Source: PBB1 sp043749095 | GTDB lineage: Bacteria; Pseudomonadota; Gammaproteobacteria; Burkholderiales; Burkholderiaceae_C | Direction: 5' to 3' | Length of the DNA stretch: 8,901 bases | NCBI GenBank assembly: GCA_043749095.1 | Contig: JAYVEB010000338.1 | Location: 1 to 8,901, forward strand | In this document: positions 5,372-8,901 of the stretch, one piece after another | Numbering within the stretch: position 1 is the first letter of the stretch | Layout of the letters: each line of letters opens with the position of its first letter | The notes under the pieces: model-generated | Database searches by the model: none | The model's input: only the letters and a program-made list of their open reading frames with translations | What the model was told of the DNA's origin: nothing | Position numbers and translations under genes: made by a program

Positions 5372-7348
5372 TCAGGGCAACTTGAAGCGCGCCACGCGCT
5401 CGGCCAGCAGGTGCGCCTGGCTCTCCAGCGCCGCCGTGGCAGCGACCGTATCCTCGACCAAGCGGGTGTTGCCCTGTGTCGCGGCATCGGCCTTGGTGAC
5501 CGACGTGCCGATGTCGGTCACACCCCGCGCCTGTTCGGCGGTGGCGCGGGCGATGCCGTCGATGAGCCCGTTCACGCCCTGCGCGGCAGTGGCGATGTCG
5601 GACATGACCGCGCTGGCGTCCCGCACCACGCCGACGCCGCCGTTGACGGTCTCAATGCTGGTGCCCACCAGGGTCTTGATCTCGCGCGCCGCGGCGGCGC
5701 TGCGCTGGGCCAGCGAGCGCACCTCGGTGGCGACGACGGCAAAGCCGCGCCCCGACTCACCGGCACGTGCCGCTTCGACGGCCGCATTCAATGCCAGGAT
5801 GTTGGTCTGGAAGGCGATGCCATCAATGACGCCGATGATCTCGCCGATCTTGCTCGACGAGGTGCGGATCTCGTGCATCGTGGCGCTGACGCGTTCCATC
5901 ACTGCACCGCCGCGCGTGGCGGCTTCGACACTCTGCTTGCCGATGCCGGCGGCGCGGCTGGCATCGACGGCGGTCTGGTTGACGGTGCTGCCGATTTCCT
6001 CCAGGGCAGCGGCCGAGCGCTGCAGCGATGCCGCGGTGAGTTCGGTGCGCGAGGACAGCTCGCCGGCGCCGCCGGCGATGTGCTGGCTGGCGTTGACGAT
6101 GCCCTCGGCCGAGCTGCGCACCTGGCCCACGATCTCACGCAGCGATTCCTGCATGTCGCGCAGGTCGCCCATCAGCGCGGCCGCCTCGTCCTTGCCCCAC
6201 GGGTGCGGTGAGGTCGTGAGGTCGCCGTCGGTCATCGCGAGCAAGTGGCGGCGCACCTCGCTCAAGCCGCCTTGCATGACGATGGCAAACGAAATGAACA
6301 GGTAGGCCGCCAGCAGCATCGTCACCGCCAGCAGCGCCAGCAGCAGGCTGCGCTGGTACACGACAACGTCGACGCGCGACTGCTCGAGCTCGCGCAGCTC
6401 AGCGACGATGGCCTGTTGAAGTGCGCCCGCACGCTCGACCAAGGCCTCGCGCGTCGTGCCCAGGCTCAACGGTTCGACCTTCCAGCCTTCGTCGCCCAGG
6501 CCGCCGACTGCTTCGTCGAGCTTGCCCACCGACTCCTGGGTGGCGGCGTAGGCCAGCCGGCTGATCTCAGGGTGCATCGCGACGACAACGTCGAGTGACT
6601 TGCGGATGCGTGCGTCGAGGTAGACGGCGACCGCGCGCTGTGGCGCCAACATGCGTGCACTCGCCTGTGCATTCGCGCCTTTGGCCACCGCGAAGGCGAG
6701 ATCGGTCGATGCCAGCGCCGCCTCACTCAGCCGGGCCAACTCGCCCAGGCCGGTCTGGATCAAGTGGCTGGAGTCGGCGTCGGGCGCGGTGCTCAAGCCG
6801 GAGGCGTCGCCTACGCTGTCGAGCAGTGCAAAGGCGGCTTCGATCGACTGCCCGTGGCGCTTGTGCAGGGCCAGCAGATTGCCCGACGCCGCCTGTGCAG
6901 CCTTGTCCATGTTGGCGCGCAGTACCTGCAGCTGATTCTGGGTCGCCAGCAGGGCCCCGTGCTGCCCGTCGAGTTCGAGCAGACGCTTGAACTGCTGCGC
7001 CACGACCTCGGCTGCCTCACCGGCCTCGCCCTGTGCAATGGCCAGGTGCCTTTGCTGCTGCAGCAGCTTGATCAGCGACAGCACTTCCGAGTCGTACGCG
7101 ATGCCGATTTCCGCGCGCTCCTTCGCCTGCAGCACCTTGGCGCTTTGCGAAAAGTAGATCACCGCCAGCGTGGCAATGGGGATCAGGAAGATGAGCGAGA
7201 TCAGGATCGCCTTGTCGCGAAACGCCAGCCGCCGGAACAGCCGCACGCCGGGCGCCCAGACACCGTGATGGGCGAAGAGACCTTGCCGTTTTCGGGCGGG
7301 CGGGCTGGACCGACGGTCCAGGCTGGGAAACATTGAAAGGGTCGACAT
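5372..7348 (-). CDS. Transmembrane methyl-accepting chemotaxis protein
   Basis: This 658-residue chemoreceptor should sense a periplasmic ligand and control CheA through CheW. It has an unusually long N-terminal cytoplasmic tail (1-46, rich in Arg/Lys), a first membrane segment (about 47-67), a periplasmic region of about 267 residues (68-334), a second membrane segment (about 335-357), a HAMP domain (about 358-410) and a signalling coiled coil to the end. The kinase-control hairpin tip is unmistakable: IDGIAFQTNILALNAAVEA at 508-526, then GESGRGFAVVATEVRSLAQRS at 530-550. The sensor region looks almost entirely helical. Its length would fit a double four-helix bundle (NIT- or HBM-like) better than the ~150-residue Tar type, but I cannot assign a ligand. 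The protein ends ARFKLP, without a CheR-binding pentapeptide. The ATG at 7348 is chosen for its AGGAG site; the frame stays open 62 codons further upstream to a TTG at 7534. Confidence 0.94.
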   Translation of the reverse strand: MSTLSMFPSLDRRSSPPARKRQGLFAHHGVWAPGVRLFRRLAFRDKAILISLIFLIPIATLAVIYFSQSAKVLQAKERAEIGIAYDSEVLSLIKLLQQQRHLAIAQGEAGEAAEVVAQQFKRLLELDGQHGALLATQNQLQVLRANMDKAAQAASGNLLALHKRHGQSIEAAFALLDSVGDASGLSTAPDADSSHLIQTGLGELARLSEAALASTDLAFAVAKGANAQASARMLAPQRAVAVYLDARIRKSLDVVVAMHPEISRLAYAATQESVGKLDEAVGGLGDEGWKVEPLSLGTTREALVERAGALQQAIVAELRELEQSRVDVVVYQRSLLLALLAVTMLLAAYLFISFAIVMQGGLSEVRRHLLAMTDGDLTTSPHPWGKDEAAALMGDLRDMQESLREIVGQVRSSAEGIVNASQHIAGGAGELSSRTELTAASLQRSAAALEEIGSTVNQTAVDASRAAGIGKQSVEAATRGGAVMERVSATMHEIRTSSSKIGEIIGVIDGIAFQTNILALNAAVEAARAGESGRGFAVVATEVRSLAQRSAAAAREIKTLVGTSIETVNGGVGVVRDASAVMSDIATAAQGVNGLIDGIARATAEQARGVTDIGTSVTKADAATQGNTRLVEDTVAATAALESQAHLLAERVARFKLP

Positions 7349-7353
7349 GGGCA

Positions 7354-7358
7354 CTCCT
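7354..7358 (-). promoter_or_regulatory. Shine-Dalgarno site fixing the chemoreceptor start
   Basis: AGGAG on the minus strand, 5 nt before the ATG at 7348. It decides the start against the longer open frame reaching 7534. The 8-mer AGGAGTGC that contains it recurs 32 bp upstream (7383-7390), where no suitable start codon follows. Confidence 0.7.
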
Positions 7359-7420
7359 GGGTCTTGCGGCTGACTGAGGGTTGCACTCCTCCCCATCAGC
7401 GCGGGTACGTACACAGCGGA

Positions 7421-7428
7421 TTCTCGGC
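7421..7428 (-). promoter_or_regulatory. Possible sigma-28 (FliA) -10 element for the chemoreceptor
   Basis: The minus strand reads GCCGAGAA, seven of eight matches to the FliA -10 consensus GCCGATAA, about 73 nt ahead of the chemoreceptor ATG. At the expected 15-bp spacing the -35 reads TCAG (7444-7447) against TAAA, a poor match. Chemoreceptor genes are often FliA-dependent, which is the main reason to record it. Confidence 0.25.
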
Positions 7429-7497
7429 AGTGAGTCGCCGGGACTGAAGGGGAATCGAAGGGTGGTGAAGCCGCGTTCCCACCCCATTGCGGCGGTA

Positions 7498-7516
7498 CGG
7501 GGCGGGCAAGGCCCCG
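7498..7516. repeat. GC-rich inverted repeat in the divergent region
   Basis: CGGGGC (7498-7503) and GCCCCG (7511-7516) form a perfect 6-bp stem around a 7-nt loop. It is placed where a leader or operator for either gene could lie. No function is assigned and chance is possible at this base composition. Confidence 0.3.
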
Positions 7517-7661
7517 CAACGATTTGGTCCTCAAGCCGGGCCTACTTCTACCGATACGGAAACCATAACCAGTGCGAATCTGCTGGTGCCGCTGCCGGCC
7601 GCCTTGCGCTGGCTGCTCAACCGCACGCTGTCACGAGACTGCGTCAGCCGGGTTTCCGACG

Positions 7662-7667
7662 AAAGGA
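7662..7667 (+). promoter_or_regulatory. Shine-Dalgarno site fixing the di-heme protein start
   Basis: AAAGGA lies 8 nt before the ATG at 7676. It supports this start over the 63-codon upstream extension of the frame, which would also bury the signal peptide. Confidence 0.6.
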
Positions 7668-7675
7668 CCGCAAGC

Positions 7676-8845
7676 ATGAATAAGCAGAACTGCCCCCAGC
7701 CCCGGCCGCGATCGCTTGCGCTTGCAATCCGCAGCCACCTGGTGGCCACGCTTCTCAGCGTTTGCACGCTGGGGCAAGCGGCGTCGGACGCAGGCGGGCT
7801 GGCACCGCCGCCAACCCACGCCGACATGGCCTGGGCGCTGGGGCAGGTGCCCGACGCCATGGACAACCCGATGACGCCGGCCAAGGTCGCGCTGGGCAAG
7901 GCGCTGTTTTTCGACCCGCGGCTGTCGGGCAACGGCGCGGTGTCGTGTGCGTCTTGCCACAACCCGGCGCTGGGCTGGTCCGATGGACTCAAGACCGGGG
8001 TCGGCATCAACGGCACCGTGCTCGCGCGCGCCACGCCGACGATCGTCAACGTCGCCTACAACTCGCAATTCATGTGGGACGGGCGCAAGAAGTCGCTCGA
8101 AGACCAGGCCCTGGGCCCAATGAAGACCCCCGAGGAGATGAATTCCGACTTTGCCAGCGGCATGAACATGCTGCGCTCGGTGGAAGGCTACGTCTCGATG
8201 TTCAGCCAGGCCTTCCCGGGCGAGCCGATCGCTGAAGACACGATCGCCAAGGCCATCGCCGCCTTCGAGCGCACGGTGGTCTCCAAGGACTCGCGTTTTG
8301 ACCGCTGGCTCGCAGGCGAGCGCAAGGCGTTCACGGCCCAGGAATGGCGCGGCTACCAGGTCTTCAACGACCCCGGCCGCGGCAACTGCGCCAAGTGCCA
8401 CTCCGGCGCCAACTTCACCGACAACGGCTTCCACAACATCGGCGTCAAGTCGGCCACAGGCGATGCCGACGTGGGCCGCTTCAAGGTCCGCGCCGTGGCC
8501 TCGATGAAGGGTGCCTTCAAGACCCCGACGCTGCGCGGCGTGGCCCTCACCGCACCCTACTTCCACGACGGCTCGGCCGCGACCCTGATGGACGTCGTGG
8601 AGCATTACAACCGGGGCGGCGACGACGGCAGCAACCTTTCGCAGGACATCCGGCCCTTGAACCTCAGCACCCAGGAAAAGCTGGATCTGGTGGCGTTCAT
8701 GCAGTCGCTCAACGGCCGCAGCGTGCTGGTGGCGATCACGCCGCTGCCGCAATCGCCGCTGGTTTCGAACGCACCCCCGGCGGTACTCACCGCACTGAAA
8801 GGAAAACCTGATCAGCAAGGAAGCTCAGCCGCGCGAAGTGCGTGA
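7676..8845 (+). CDS. Periplasmic di-heme cytochrome c peroxidase / MauG-family protein
   Basis: This 389-residue protein carries a Sec-type signal peptide (basic start, hydrophobic 22-33, cleavage near 35) and two c-heme motifs, CASCH (91-95) and CAKCH (238-242). It belongs to the bacterial di-heme peroxidase/MauG superfamily, which reduces H2O2 with electrons from small cytochromes or, in MauG-like members, oxidises protein residues. In the N-terminal domain, Trp134 of MWDGR, Gln144, Pro148 and Glu154 have the same spacing as the bridging Trp94, Gln104, Pro108 and Glu114 that I recall for Pseudomonas CcpA, so the peroxidatic site looks complete. No histidine follows CASCH where CcpA has its distal His71. 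After the HDGS motif (297-300), Tyr311 stands where CcpA has its methionine ligand, as in MauG. A tail of about 40 residues follows the last recognisable helix (to about 347). The physiological reaction is unknown. The stop overlaps a possible GTG start downstream. Confidence 0.9.
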   Translation: MNKQNCPQPRPRSLALAIRSHLVATLLSVCTLGQAASDAGGLAPPPTHADMAWALGQVPDAMDNPMTPAKVALGKALFFDPRLSGNGAVSCASCHNPALGWSDGLKTGVGINGTVLARATPTIVNVAYNSQFMWDGRKKSLEDQALGPMKTPEEMNSDFASGMNMLRSVEGYVSMFSQAFPGEPIAEDTIAKAIAAFERTVVSKDSRFDRWLAGERKAFTAQEWRGYQVFNDPGRGNCAKCHSGANFTDNGFHNIGVKSATGDADVGRFKVRAVASMKGAFKTPTLRGVALTAPYFHDGSAATLMDVVEHYNRGGDDGSNLSQDIRPLNLSTQEKLDLVAFMQSLNGRSVLVAITPLPQSPLVSNAPPAVLTALKGKPDQQGSSAARSA

Positions 8846-8901
8846 AGCGGACTTGGCGTTGCCTGACAGGCAGCTCGTGCCAGTCGCTCAAGGATGGAGC
8901 G
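8842..8901 (+). other. Possible start of a downstream reading frame (partial)
   Basis: A GTG at 8842-8844 overlaps the di-heme gene's stop as GTGA, and its frame is open for 20 codons to the window edge. A competing frame, from a GTG at 8838 and open upstream to a stop near 8797, also reaches the edge and has a more protein-like composition. Neither has a well-spaced Shine-Dalgarno site. A 5-bp hairpin (TGCCT/AGGCA, 8860-8864 and 8868-8872) also lies here. I cannot tell whether a gene begins at this point. Confidence 0.15.

Larger units (their letters stand above)
7349..7675. other. Divergent intergenic region chemoreceptor / di-heme protein
   Basis: These 327 bp separate two genes transcribed away from each other. 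Both reading frames remain open some way into the region (to 7534 on the minus strand, to 7487 on the plus strand), but good Shine-Dalgarno sites argue that both extensions are non-coding. Visible content: a direct repeat of GCACTCCT (7351-7358 and 7383-7390), a possible flagellar-type -10 for the chemoreceptor (7421-7428), and a GC hairpin (7498-7516). No clear sigma-70 promoter for the di-heme gene and no FNR/Anr box (TTGAT-N4-ATCAA) was found. Confidence 0.6.

Noticed and set aside
5360..6305. Two plus-strand frames of 283 and 307 codons opposite the chemoreceptor.
   Set aside because: They cover the conserved signalling domain encoded on the minus strand, have no matching motifs, and overlap each other in different frames.
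7521..7540. TTGGTCCTCAA, considered as an FNR/Anr site for the di-heme gene.
   Set aside because: It is 11 bp long and lacks the TTGAT-N4-ATCAA inner bases; only the outer three bases on each side are symmetric.
7631..8818. A 395-codon minus-strand frame opposite the di-heme protein.
   Set aside because: The plus strand encodes both heme motifs and a signal peptide; the antisense translation has no recognisable features.
1..8901. Search for CRISPR arrays, insertion sequences, tRNA/rRNA genes, attachment sites, and defence or toxin-antitoxin modules.
   Set aside because: No spaced repeats, transposase, tRNA-like cloverleaf or accessory gene pair was seen; nearly all of the window is accounted for by ordinary chromosomal genes.

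Overview
The window is GC-rich chromosomal DNA (about two thirds G+C by eye) and looks like a betaproteobacterium of the order Burkholderiales, probably near the Leptothrix/Rubrivivax/Ideonella group. This rests on remembered protein character and on gene order: pilM divergent from a class A penicillin-binding protein, then cyaY (opposite strand), lptM and lysA. No database search was possible, so the genus is an inference.

Layout. (1) Positions 1-618, minus strand: the first 206 codons of pilM, running off the left edge; the rest of a pilMNOPQ operon would be expected there. (2) 619-883: divergent intergenic region with a perfect TATAAT box before the next gene. (3) 884-3247, plus: complete bifunctional penicillin-binding protein 1A (mrcA). 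(4) 3274-3633, minus: cyaY, bacterial frataxin. (5) 3653-3910, plus: lptM, a small outer-membrane lipoprotein, then lysA (3918-5207), diaminopimelate decarboxylase, 7 bp later and probably translationally coupled. (6) 5208-5371: convergent intergenic region with GC-rich hairpins but no classical terminator. (7) 5372-7348, minus: a transmembrane methyl-accepting chemotaxis protein. (8) 7349-7675: divergent intergenic region. (9) 7676-8845, plus: a periplasmic di-heme c-type protein of the cytochrome c peroxidase/MauG family. (10) 8846-8901: possible start of another reading frame, cut by the right edge.

The left and middle parts have a cell-envelope theme: a type IV pilus platform, peptidoglycan synthesis (PBP1A), lysine synthesis from the peptidoglycan precursor meso-diaminopimelate (LysA), and LPS-translocon maturation (LptM). 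CyaY belongs to iron-sulfur metabolism and sits here by conserved synteny. The chemoreceptor and the di-heme protein look like a separate divergent pair, with no visible link to the first block.

I found no convincing new system, mobile element, CRISPR array or RNA gene. All genes inside the window appear intact. The most interesting detail is a tyrosine in the di-heme protein at the place where classical peroxidases carry the methionine heme ligand. Next come the chemoreceptor's long N-terminal tail and large sensor domain, the tightly packed cyaY/lptM start region, and a proline run in PilM at the window edge.
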